Shown in pieces: positions 52,047 to 61,700 of a stretch of DNA of 64,000 bases. This DNA is from Paenibacillus sp. YN15 (GTDB taxonomy: Bacteria > Bacillota > Bacilli > Paenibacillales > NBRC-103111). Numbering within the stretch: the first letter of the stretch is position 1; each line of letters begins with the position of its first letter. Below the pieces are notes generated by a model. It was not told the DNA's origin. It saw nothing but the letters and a program-made list of their open reading frames with translations, and searched no databases. The position numbers and the translations under genes were made by a program. The DNA is taken from assembly GCF_003285005.1 (NCBI RefSeq), contig NZ_QMFA01000003.1, positions 212,970 through 276,969 of the forward strand. Reading direction: 5' to 3'.

Positions 52047-54287
52047 ATGCTTAGCAAGAGACCCTGGTTCAAGAGGCTGCTCATGTCTTACTTGCCTGTA
52101 TTTTTGGCGATTGCCGCCGTTCTCAGCATTCTGTTTGTTTTTGCCGCCGTTGGAGTAGGAAAAAAAGAAGCGCTCCGGGCCAACCGGATATTCGCCTCCC
52201 AGGTGCAGCAATCCATCGATTATTCCCTGCGCGTGGTCGATCAGATGATCCTGGGGGAGCTGTGGATGAATACGCTGTGGAGCGACTTTTTTGAGCCGAA
52301 GCCGCAGACTAACCGCTACCTCGCCGAATATGAGCTTTCCAGCAAGCTGATCGGACTCACGGATAATTCTCCGCTGATTGATTCCATCTATCTGGTGCGC
52401 TTCGCGGATCAGAAGGTCATGACCAATTCCTCCATGCTGAGCCTGGAGAGTTTTCCCGACAGAAGCTTTCTGCAGGAGGCCCAGAGCAGGACGGAAGAGA
52501 TGAGGTTCTGGACCAGCCCCCGCACGGCGGCCGGTGTGGGAAAGGAGGAGAGGAGCATATTCTCTCTCTTGCTTCGTTATCCGCTGCTGGACGGGGAGCA
52601 GGGCATGGTGGTGGTGAATATTCAGACTGCCGCGATTGCCGAATTGCTGAACAGCTTCTCCGATTCGGGCTTAAGCTTCATCAGGCTGTACGATGACAAC
52701 GGAGCCCTTGTATACGGCACGGACATGCAGCAAGGGGGCGCAGGCTATGAGAAACAGCCGCCGACCAAGAACGCCAATGTCCTGACCCGGATCAAATCCG
52801 ATTATACCGGCTGGGAGGTGCAGAGCGGCCTGAAGGACGGCAGCTATGCGGGAGGCTACACCATTCCTCCCCGGGTCTGGCTGGCGCTGGCGGTTCTGAC
52901 GGTGCTTCTTGGCATCGGTTTTATCATCTATATCACCATGCGGAACTACAAGCCCATCGGCAAGATTATGGAGAGCATTGAAACATATGCGTCTGTAGAA
53001 CCTCCCAAGCTGCGAAACGGCGGGGGCGGGGATGAATTTGCTTTTATCGCCAAGGCGCTGGATGATCTGATTCGCCAAACCGGGGAGGATGTGATCTACC
53101 GGCGGAAGCTGCTGTTTCAGGAGCTGTTTGAGGGCAGCAGGGCGATATCTCCGGAGCAATGGCGGGAGCAGCTGAAGGGGCTGGGGATGGAAGAGCCTGT
53201 CGACCGGCTGCAGACCGGCATTGTGGACATCGACCGGTATGAGGATTTCTGCCGCAGCTACAACCATCGGGACCAGGGGCTGCTCCGGTTTGCCCTGGGC
53301 AATGTGGTGTCGGAGCTTGCGGAGCAGCAAGGCCTTCGCATCTGGGCGGAGTGGCTGACCAGCCAGCGGATGGGCCTGTTGATTCTGCATCAGAGCGGAG
53401 GACAGGCTCCGGAATCGGAGGGGCGGCTCCAGCTTGTGACCGGCAGCGCGGTGGAATGGGTCCGCCAGAATTTGCGCCTCACTATCACTATTGCCCTGGG
53501 CGTTGCGGTAGAGAAGGCGGCAGAGGTGGGACTGTCCTATGAAAGCGCCGCGGAGGCGATGAAGTACAAATCGGTGCTGGGCAATAGCCGGGTGATTGCC
53601 CAACTGGATCTGCCCGTTCAATCCCCCGGGGATGTGTTCAGCCAACTGCAGCCCATCCGCGCCATGGCCACAGCCTTCCGTCTTGGCGAGGAGAAGTGGC
53701 GGGAGCTGTTAGCCCAGGTGATGGACGCGTTGAAAAAAGGCAGGTTCTCCAGAGATGATATTGTCAATCTGATGGGGTATATGCTGTACCAATTGAACCT
53801 TGAGCTGGCCGGGCTGCCGGAGGAGAGCCGCCGGCCGTGGGAGGAGCAGGCTGCTCCCGGACTGGAGCGGGTCATGGGCGGGATGGATACGCTGGAAGAG
53901 CTTTCCTGCCAGATATTGCCCATTCTGGAGGAGCAGGATGCTCTGATCCGGCAGATCAGGGAAAAACGGGCCGCTCACTCCATCGTTTGGGAGGCAAGGC
54001 GCTTTATTGAAGAAAATTATGCTAATCCGGATATGTCGCTGACTTATGTCGGGGAGCATTTTCACATTACCTCCAATTATTTAAGCCGGCTCTTCAAGGA
54101 GGAAACCGGCGAGAATTTCGTGGATTATCTGGCCCGCATCCGCATCCAGCAGGCCATGCGGCTGCTGAAGGAAACGGAGCTGACCGTTCAGGAGGTGGCT
54201 GTCCGGGCCGGCTATACCCATTACGTCTCCTTCAACCGGGTATTCAAACGGATTGCCGGCGTTACGCCCGGCGACTACCGCAAGTAA
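52047..54287 (+). CDS. Membrane-sensor AraC-family regulator of the second importer
   Basis: A one-component regulator of 746 residues. Two membrane helices (LLMSYLPVFLAIAAVLSILFVFAAV near the start; VWLALAVLTVLLGIGFIIYI about residue 290) bracket an extracellular dCache-like sensor. A HAMP-like linker and a middle domain follow, and the C-terminal AraC domain has SLTYVGEHFHITSNYLSRLFKEETGENF and TVQEVAVRAGYTHYVSFNRVFKR. This type commonly sits directly upstream of LplABC-like transporters in Paenibacillus. The ATG at 52047 is preceded by GGGGGAGGGG about 11 bases away. It should sense an extracellular glycan signal and activate the operon starting at 54983. Confidence 0.9.
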   Translation: MLSKRPWFKRLLMSYLPVFLAIAAVLSILFVFAAVGVGKKEALRANRIFASQVQQSIDYSLRVVDQMILGELWMNTLWSDFFEPKPQTNRYLAEYELSSKLIGLTDNSPLIDSIYLVRFADQKVMTNSSMLSLESFPDRSFLQEAQSRTEEMRFWTSPRTAAGVGKEERSIFSLLLRYPLLDGEQGMVVVNIQTAAIAELLNSFSDSGLSFIRLYDDNGALVYGTDMQQGGAGYEKQPPTKNANVLTRIKSDYTGWEVQSGLKDGSYAGGYTIPPRVWLALAVLTVLLGIGFIIYITMRNYKPIGKIMESIETYASVEPPKLRNGGGGDEFAFIAKALDDLIRQTGEDVIYRRKLLFQELFEGSRAISPEQWREQLKGLGMEEPVDRLQTGIVDIDRYEDFCRSYNHRDQGLLRFALGNVVSELAEQQGLRIWAEWLTSQRMGLLILHQSGGQAPESEGRLQLVTGSAVEWVRQNLRLTITIALGVAVEKAAEVGLSYESAAEAMKYKSVLGNSRVIAQLDLPVQSPGDVFSQLQPIRAMATAFRLGEEKWRELLAQVMDALKKGRFSRDDIVNLMGYMLYQLNLELAGLPEESRRPWEEQAAPGLERVMGGMDTLEELSCQILPILEEQDALIRQIREKRAAHSIVWEARRFIEENYANPDMSLTYVGEHFHITSNYLSRLFKEETGENFVDYLARIRIQQAMRLLKETELTVQEVAVRAGYTHYVSFNRVFKRIAGVTPGDYRK

Positions 54288-54369
54288 CCGCCGGGAGCTC
54301 CGGCCATCGCAACGGCATATGAACAACCCTGAGGCTGTTCGAAAGCTACAAGCTCTCGCGGAAAAAGGC

Positions 54370-54551
54370 TAACGAATCTATGCATCGCTATTTGCCTATA
54401 GGTGAGCCTGTTTGAAATCTAACGAATCGTAGGAGCGCTATTTGTCCGAATTTGCGCCGAACTGCGTTCAAACAGGCGAATAGCGCGATATAGATTCGTT
54501 AGATTTTTTTTCATGCCCGTTTTTGCGAAATAGTGTGATATAGATTCGTTA
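54370..54551. repeat. Quartet element Q6 (family D)
   Basis: Four 21-bp units at 54370-54390, 54420-54440 (TAACGAATC-N7-CGCTA) and inverted at 54481-54501 and 54531-54551 (TAG-N10-GATTCGTTA). Centres are 50, 61 and 50 bp apart. It lies between the AraC sensor gene and the importer operon promoter. The repeat sequence is unlike families A-C except for its ends. Confidence 0.92.
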
Positions 54552-54760
54552 GCCAGATTCTGCTTGTCCTCAGACGGATGCTTCCGAAGCTGGTTTTCCT
54601 GCAGAACCCCCTTTACCTCCCGGTCCTTTCTGCCGAATATGGATTCACCTTGGAGTACTTTTCGGACAACTCCGTTCCAATATTGTCAGCAGGCGAAAAC
54701 GGCTACATAGCCCGGATTTGACCGGAGTTTCATTTTTGTTACCCCCTCCAAAGGTGTTAG

Positions 54761-54790
54761 TTGTGGAAACGGACCGGCGCCGCCTATAAT
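54761..54790 (+). promoter_or_regulatory. Promoter of the second sugar importer operon
   Basis: TTGTGG (54761-54766) and TATAAT (54785-54790) are 18 bp apart. The weak -35 fits activator control by the AraC sensor. The leader to the first start codon is about 185 bases. Confidence 0.6.
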
Positions 54791-54982
54791 GCAACTGTAT
54801 CCGCCGGGCAGGCTGCAAGCTGATGGCGGCGCCTGTTGGCAGGATCGGGATAAAAGGCCAAATAAAAGCAATCCTTCAAAAGTGACGAGAAGCTTTGAAG
54901 CGAAATCCGGGTACTTTTGGGGGAGCCTCGGAATGAAAAGGGGCAAAAGCCTTTTTCACAAAAAAGAAAGGTGGAGCAGGAG

Positions 54983-55954
54983 ATGGAACCAAGGGAAGCC
55001 CCTGGACTGGGAACAAAAATGAATAAGCAAGCCGGTGCAGAACGGAGCAGGGGAATTGCAAGCAGCCGCATCTGGAATTTGAACAAACCGCTGGTCATCA
55101 TGTTTATTCCGGTCGCGGCGTATTTCATTATCTTCAAGTATATCCCGATGCTGGGGATTGTGATCGCCTTCAAGGACTACAATATGGCGGACGGCATTTG
55201 GGGCAGCCCCTGGGTGGGGTTGGAGAACTACCGCTATATCTTCCATAGTCCGCAAATGACCAGTGTTATCCGCAATACGCTGATGCTAAGTTTGATGAAT
55301 GTTTTAATCGGCTTTCCATTCCCCGTTATTCTGGCCATTTTACTGAATGAGGTCAGGCGGACATGGTTCAAAAAATGGGTTCAGACCCTGGTTTATTTGC
55401 CCCATTTTCTGAATTGGGTCATTGTGGGCGGCATGATTATTATGGTATTCGCCCAGGAGACGGGAGTTGTCAATCATGTGGTCAGGCAGATTACCGGGGA
55501 GGCTTATCCTTTTCTGTACAACAAGCTGTCCTGGCTGACGATCTTCGTAGGCTCCACCATCTGGAAGGGCGCCGGCTGGAGCGCGATTATTTATCTGGCC
55601 GCCTTAACCTCCATTGATCTGAACCTGTACGAGGCCGCCAACATGGATGGAGCCAGCAAGTGGCGGCAAATCTGGCATATTACCCTGCCCGGCATCAGAG
55701 CGACGGTGGTTCTCATGTTTATTCTGAATATCGGCCATGTGATGGATGTGGGCTTCGATCAGGTTTTTGTGCTCCAGAATTCGATGGTCTCCGATATTTC
55801 CGAAGTAATCAGCACCTGGAACTACAAATTTGGTCTGGGTATGGGAGAGTTCAGCTACGGGACGGCCCTTGGATTATTTGAATCGCTGATTGGCTTGAGC
55901 CTGGTGCTGGTGACCAACAGCATTGCGCGCAAATACGATCAGGGCCTGTGGTAA
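54983..55954 (+). CDS. ABC transporter permease, LplB-type
   Basis: An inner-membrane sugar permease of 323 residues. About six helices: PLVIMFIPVAAYFIIFKYIPMLGIVIAFKDY, then the segment WVGLENYRYIFHSPQMTSVIRNTLMLS, typical of LplB/YtcP-like subunits. The EAA motif reads YEAANMDGASKWRQIWHITLPGI. The ATG at 54983 has AGGTGGAG about 8 bases upstream; an earlier in-frame ATG at 54917 lacks a ribosome binding site. First gene of the operon LplB-LplC-LplA-enzyme. No ATPase gene follows, so an unlinked MsmX-like ATPase is expected. Confidence 0.93.
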   Translation: MEPREAPGLGTKMNKQAGAERSRGIASSRIWNLNKPLVIMFIPVAAYFIIFKYIPMLGIVIAFKDYNMADGIWGSPWVGLENYRYIFHSPQMTSVIRNTLMLSLMNVLIGFPFPVILAILLNEVRRTWFKKWVQTLVYLPHFLNWVIVGGMIIMVFAQETGVVNHVVRQITGEAYPFLYNKLSWLTIFVGSTIWKGAGWSAIIYLAALTSIDLNLYEAANMDGASKWRQIWHITLPGIRATVVLMFILNIGHVMDVGFDQVFVLQNSMVSDISEVISTWNYKFGLGMGEFSYGTALGLFESLIGLSLVLVTNSIARKYDQGLW

Positions 55955-55992
55955 TTTTTGATGGGGGATGTTAACGAAAGGAAGGATATCTG

Positions 55993-56868
55993 ATGAAAAC
56001 AACAGTGGGAGAACGAGTTTTTTATGGAGTCAATTATATCCTGTTAACGCTGATCGGGCTGTTATGCTTGCTGCCTCTGGTTCACATTGTGGCCATTTCC
56101 TTCAGCAGCAATACGGCCATTGCTACCGGCAGGGTCAGTCTGTGGCCGGTGGAGCCCTCCTGGCTGGCGTATAAAAGCATGATTGAAGGAACCAATATTG
56201 TGAAGGCCTTCAAAAACAGTCTGCTGATTACCCTTGCGGGAACCGTGTTCAATATGGTATTTACCATTCTGGCAGCGTATCCCTTGTCCAAAAAGCATTT
56301 TTACTTCAGGCGTATTTTTACCCTGGCCATTGTCTTCACCATGATGTTCAAGGCCGGGCTCATTCCCGATTATATGCTGGTCAAATCGCTGCATCTGGTG
56401 GGCAAATATTGGGCCTTGTGGCTGCCGGGACTAATCAGCGTCTACAATATGCTGCTGCTGCGGTCCTTCTTCGCGGCTATTCCCGAGGAGCTGGAGGATG
56501 CGGCGCGGATTGACGGCTGCAGCGAATGGCGGCTGATTATGCAGGTGATTCTGCCCTTATCCCTGCCTGTTATTGCCACGCTGACGCTGTTCTATGGAGT
56601 GGGGCACTGGAATTCCTTCTTCAACGTCATGATTTATATTAATGATCCCAACAAATACAATCTGTCCGTACTGGTGCAGAATATGATCCAGAATGCCTCC
56701 ATCCTGACGGAAATGAGCAATCTGAATCCGGATGACTACAAGATGCTGACGCCGGAATCCATCAAATCGGCCAGTGTGATTGTGATGACGCTGCCGATGC
56801 TGCTTGTCTACCCCTTCCTGCAAAAATATTTCGTAAAAGGCGTCATGATTGGCGCGATAAAAGGATAG
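55993..56868 (+). CDS. ABC transporter permease, LplC-type
   Basis: Second permease of the importer, 291 residues. Typical LplC features: VNYILLTLIGLLCLLPLVHIVAISFSS, AYPLSKKHFYFRRIFTLAIVFTMMFKAGLIPDYMLVKSLHL, EAA motif EDAARIDGCSEWRLIMQVILPLS and C-terminus KYFVKGVMIGAIKG. AAAGGAAGG lies 6 bases before the ATG. It follows the LplB gene by 38 bp and precedes the binding-protein gene by 186 bp, as in other LplBCA operons of Paenibacillus. Confidence 0.94.
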   Translation: MKTTVGERVFYGVNYILLTLIGLLCLLPLVHIVAISFSSNTAIATGRVSLWPVEPSWLAYKSMIEGTNIVKAFKNSLLITLAGTVFNMVFTILAAYPLSKKHFYFRRIFTLAIVFTMMFKAGLIPDYMLVKSLHLVGKYWALWLPGLISVYNMLLLRSFFAAIPEELEDAARIDGCSEWRLIMQVILPLSLPVIATLTLFYGVGHWNSFFNVMIYINDPNKYNLSVLVQNMIQNASILTEMSNLNPDDYKMLTPESIKSASVIVMTLPMLLVYPFLQKYFVKGVMIGAIKG

Positions 56869-57054
56869 GGACGGACGACGGTGATGGGGAATGCGGATTG
56901 AAAGGGGGGATGCCGTCTTTTGCCGCAGCCTCGGGCGAAGGGAAAAGGACAGCCGGACGGCGGGCGCAAGCGGCGGAAGAAGCTGAAAACATTGGAAAGC
57001 CGGACAGCAAGAGGCAAAAAGAGCTTGTCACAACTCATAATGGAGGGGTTAGAC

Positions 57055-58692
57055 ATGGAGCGGAAGAAAATGAAATTATGGACTCCGGCGGCAATGGCAG
57101 CCGTGCTGGCGGCAGGAACAGTGCTGCCGGCTTGCAGCAGCAAGGAGGGCGGCCAGGAGGCCCAGTCCAGCGTGCAGCCCGGCGCCGGGACAGCGGCAAC
57201 GGCGCCTGCCAAGCGGGGCAGCTTGAGCGTCACCATTTATGACCGGGGGCAAATTTCTCCCGATGAGGGCACCTACGACAATAACCGCTGGACCAAGTGG
57301 GTCAATGAGAAGGGGCCTGTGGATGTAAAATATGTGCCGGTGCAGAGAAACGGATCGGAGCAGAAAATTCCGGTGCTGTTCGCTTCCGGCGATGCGCCTG
57401 ATCTGGTGCTGGAATACAACGCCGGTATGCGCAGCCAGCTCTGGAGCCAGAAGCAGTTAATGCCGCTGGATGATATTATCGACAAGTACAGTACGGAATA
57501 CAAGCAGTTGCTGGAGAAGTTTCCTCAGTTGAAAAAGGTTACGGCTATGCCCGATGGAAAAACCTATCAAATTGGCAAGGTAATCAAACCCACCGCCCAG
57601 ACGGTAATGGTCATTCGCAAGGACTGGCTGGATAAGCTGAAGCTGCAGGTGCCCAAAACTGTGGACGATTTCTACAATGTGGCCTATGCCTTTGCCCATA
57701 ACGACCCTGACGGCAACGGCAAGAATGACACCTACGGCTTTAATATGAATGAGCATTATATCATTGACAAGATGTTTGGCAGCGAGTTATTCATTATTGA
57801 GAACGGAGAGCTGGTCCGCACGTTTGACCGGATCAAGCCTGCCGCCGAGGTGAAGAAAAAGCTGTTCGAGAACGGCGTGGTGGATAAGGACTTCCTGACC
57901 GACAAGACCGGACAAAAGGCGCAGCAGGATTTTGCCAATGGCAAAACCGGTATTTTTGTCGGCTATATAGCCAATGTCAAAAAAAATTATGAAATTCTGA
58001 AGAAGAGTGATTCCAAAGCGGAAATCTTGCCCATTGTATTGCCGGAAACCTCTTTTGGCCAATACAGCCCCGACTTCAATTCCCCTCTTGATATTGTGGG
58101 GGTAGTCAACGCCAAAACCAAGGACCCGCAGGCGGTGATGCAGTACGTGGACTTTATGATTAAACCCTCTACTGTGGAGCATTTCCAGTACGGAGAGGAA
58201 GGCGTTCACTTCAAAAGGGGCGCAGACGGCACTCCGGAAACCATTGACAAGGACAAAAATACCAAGGAAATAAACTATAACTTGGACTACAAAATGTTCA
58301 TGCCCACCTATTTTCTGAAGGATTACCAGAAGGACGGGGTTATGCTCAACTCGAAGGACCCCTTCGATCAGGAATGGATCAAGCTGTCCCAGATGATGGA
58401 TAAGCTCTATATTGATCCCAGCCGCCCGACACCCGGCTACACCCACTTCAAGATTCGCCCCAATCTGGAGAAGGATATCAACGCCACAGTGGATAGCGGC
58501 TGGAGCCAATGGCATGATACGATTCTGAAGGCTATAGTCAGCAACGGAGACTTGGACAAGGCGGTGGAGCAGATCAAGGATGCCTGGTACAGCTCCGGCG
58601 GCCAGAAGGCAGAGGACTGGCACAAAAAATGGTATCAGGAAAACAAGAATAGCTGGGTCTTCATGAAGGATTTGTACGAGATGAAGTTTTAG
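57055..58692 (+). CDS. Sugar-binding lipoprotein, LplA-type
   Basis: Extracellular binding protein of the second importer, 545 residues, the larger size class typical of LplA-like proteins. Lipoprotein signal ends at VLPAC (Cys about residue 24), followed by a polar linker. Core segments: QKIPVLFASGDAPDLVLEYNAGMRSQLW, DKLKLQVPKTVDDFYNVAYAFAHNDPDGNGKNDTYGF (the usual DPDGNGKxDTYG calcium-like loop) and YFLKDYQKDG. The ATG at 57055 has GGAGGGG 6 bases upstream; 45 earlier codons form a basic, unlikely extension. The secreted enzyme gene follows by 102 bp. Ligand unknown, presumably an oligosaccharide released by that enzyme. Confidence 0.93.
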   Translation: MERKKMKLWTPAAMAAVLAAGTVLPACSSKEGGQEAQSSVQPGAGTAATAPAKRGSLSVTIYDRGQISPDEGTYDNNRWTKWVNEKGPVDVKYVPVQRNGSEQKIPVLFASGDAPDLVLEYNAGMRSQLWSQKQLMPLDDIIDKYSTEYKQLLEKFPQLKKVTAMPDGKTYQIGKVIKPTAQTVMVIRKDWLDKLKLQVPKTVDDFYNVAYAFAHNDPDGNGKNDTYGFNMNEHYIIDKMFGSELFIIENGELVRTFDRIKPAAEVKKKLFENGVVDKDFLTDKTGQKAQQDFANGKTGIFVGYIANVKKNYEILKKSDSKAEILPIVLPETSFGQYSPDFNSPLDIVGVVNAKTKDPQAVMQYVDFMIKPSTVEHFQYGEEGVHFKRGADGTPETIDKDKNTKEINYNLDYKMFMPTYFLKDYQKDGVMLNSKDPFDQEWIKLSQMMDKLYIDPSRPTPGYTHFKIRPNLEKDINATVDSGWSQWHDTILKAIVSNGDLDKAVEQIKDAWYSSGGQKAEDWHKKWYQENKNSWVFMKDLYEMKF

Positions 58693-58794
58693 GAGTGGGG
58701 CCGAACAAGTCAAAAAGCTGAGGTGTCACGCTGCATCAACTGCTGCCGGCGCCGGTGTATACCGGCCCGGCAAGCAATCCAAAGGGAGTGTGAA

Positions 58795-61700
58795 ATGATG
58801 AGAAAAACGCTTATTTTGTTCCTGGCCCTAAGCTTGCTGTTTAGCTCTTGGGCGCTGGCCGGTCCCGGCCATAAGGCGCAGGCTGCCGCTCCTGCGGAAA
58901 GCCTGGAGGAGTGGGAGGCTATGCGGGGCGGCTTTGGGGCGGAGTCCCAGATGCCGATTTTTCACGCCGGGGGCAATCTGGTAATGGACGGACAATTGGA
59001 GGATTGGGACGCGGGGGAATATTCGGAAATTGCTCTGCCGTCCGATCCAAGCCAGGTGCAGCTTAGCGGTTGGAGCGGCGCGGAGGATCTTTCCCTGTCC
59101 GCCCGGTTCGCATATGATGAAGAGAATTTCTATCTGGCGGCACGTGTAACCGACAACGTGCATTATGCGGTTGCCAATGACGCCATGTGGAGCGGGGACG
59201 GCATTCAGCTGGCTTTTGGCAGCGGCAGCCTCTACGGGCCGGAATACGGCTTTGCCCTGGTGGGCGGGGAAGCCCAGATCTGGCGCTGGGTGGATGCAGA
59301 GGCGGATTTGGGGAAGGATGCGGCAACCCTCCGGGCCAACCGTACCGGCAATGTGACGGTATATGAAGCAGCCATCCCCTGGCGAGCCATCTTTACCCAG
59401 GAACCGGATTTGCGGGGACCGGTGCAGTTTTCGCTTCTGGCCAACGACAACGACGGAACGGGCAGAAGGGGATGGGTGGAATGGAATAATTCCATCGGAC
59501 TATTGAAGAATACCAGTCAGATGAGCCTGCTGTATCCGGTGCCGCTTCACGACAACTGGAGCTTCTGGCTGGATACCAAGCAGGAGATCAGACCGGGCGA
59601 GCAGGTTCCCTACACCTTAACCGTTGTCAATTACAGCGATGAAATGAGAACGCTTACTTTATCCGCTCCCCTGCTGGGGCTGCAGCGGCAGGCGGAGCTG
59701 GCTCCGGGGACGGCCCTTCATTTGACCTCGGCCTATTCCATGCCGGACAGCGGCGAATTCTCCCTTGGGGTGGAAGTATCGGAAGCGGCGGCAGGCATTA
59801 CGCGCAATCTGGAGCTTCCGGTTTACGCTATCGTAACGGCAGAGGAGCTGTCTGTCAGGTATGATGAGCTGGAGAGCAGGCTGCCCCAGTTGGAGAGCCT
59901 GATGGAGCAGGCTGCGCTTCGGGGAATTGCCACGGATTATGAGCAGGTGGATCTCACGGTTCTGCAGAATTTCCTGGGCTACGGCCGGGAGGATATGGCC
60001 AAGGGCAGGCTGCAGCGGGCCAATTACGTGCTGAATGAACTGGAGGCGATGCTGGCCGGAGCTATTGACAGCCTGGAGGCATATCTGTCCGGCGTCCGGG
60101 AGTCCTGGGCCGTTCCCCGCTACACCACCGGCAAGGTGGACATCGAAGACTACGGCTTTACCGGCACGGCCAAAACCAGAAGCACCCAGGAGGTGGAGCA
60201 GGACCGCCCGATCTTCTTCAACGGCTACGGGCATTTTAACCAGGTTCGCAGCGACATGTCCAAATTCCAGGACTATGGGACCAATATTGTGCAAATAGAA
60301 ACCGGTCCGAACAAGGTTGTGTTTCCAAAGGACTACATACCCCAGTTTTCCGGCGGCACAAGGGGGGCGGTATCCGGCGAGTATGGCGTGGATGATACGG
60401 TAAGCCGAAGCGGCAGCAGATCGCTGAAGATGGTTAACCGCACCCCTAAGGCCCCCAACGTCTATTTGCGGGTATGGCAAACGATGACTCTGAAGGCGAA
60501 CACCACCTATACCTTCAAGGCATGGGTCAAGGCTGACGGTCTCGTGGGCGAGAATGCCTGGTTCCCGGGAGGTCCCAACTGGCTGTGGCGGACCAAGGTT
60601 CCGGCAGGCACCTATGACTGGACTGAGGTTTCGGCTACCTACACGACCGATTCCAAGGCCGTATCCATAGATATGATGTTTGTGCTGGAGAATATCGGCA
60701 CCATCTGGATTGACGATATTAGCGTGACCGAACAGAGCAGCACGCAGAACCTGGTCAAGAACAGCGGCTTTGAGGAGTTTCCCGAGACTGTATCGGTGCC
60801 GGGAACGGATTATCTCATTGCCACAGACAGGCTCGAGCAGGATGTCATCAGCACGCTCCAGGCCGGAGAGGCGAATGATATTGCGGTCAATGTGCTGCTT
60901 TCCCCCCACTATTTTCCCAGCTCGGTGCTGCAAAAATATCCCGAGATGCGCTACACCGACAATAAGGGCTTCCTGAAGTACAATATCTATCATCCCAAGG
61001 CCAAGGAGGTTATCGAAATCTATCTGCGGGCGGTTATTCCGCTGATTAAGGATTATCGTTCTCTGCACAGCCTAACCTTGTCCAATGAGCCGGTGTATTA
61101 CGCCAATCTGAATCCGGTCCATCTGCCGGACTGGCAGCAGTATCTCAGTGAAGTATACGAGGGGAATATCGGGGAGCTGAACCGGATCTACGGAACCGCC
61201 TATGCCTCCTTCCAGGAGGTTCCCATGCCTGCGGTGCAGGAGGCCAAGCCGGTCAACTACGATTATCTGCTCTTCAACAACCAGATGTTCAGCCAGTGGC
61301 ATCAATGGATGGCGGATATTATCCATGAGATCGCCCCGGACATTCCGCTTCATGTGAAGGTCATGGCCGATTTTAAGCGAAACCTGGAGCGGGGTACGGA
61401 CTTGGAGCAATTCGCCCAGCTTGGCCAGATTAATGGCAATGATGTATACAATATCCTGGGCGACCGGCCCAGTTCGTTCCGCAACGAGGCTGTTTTCTAT
61501 GATATCCAGCGCTCCTTCAATAAGGCGCCGGTGTTCAACTCGGAGTATCATTTTATTCGGGACGGGGATATCAATTACAGCAAGGACCAGGCTGTACATG
61601 CCAAAGCCCTGTTCTGGCAGGGCGCCGTTCACGGCCGCAGCGCCTCCACAGCCTGGGTGTGGGAGCGGACCTATGATACCTCCAGCGTTTTCGAGGGCAG

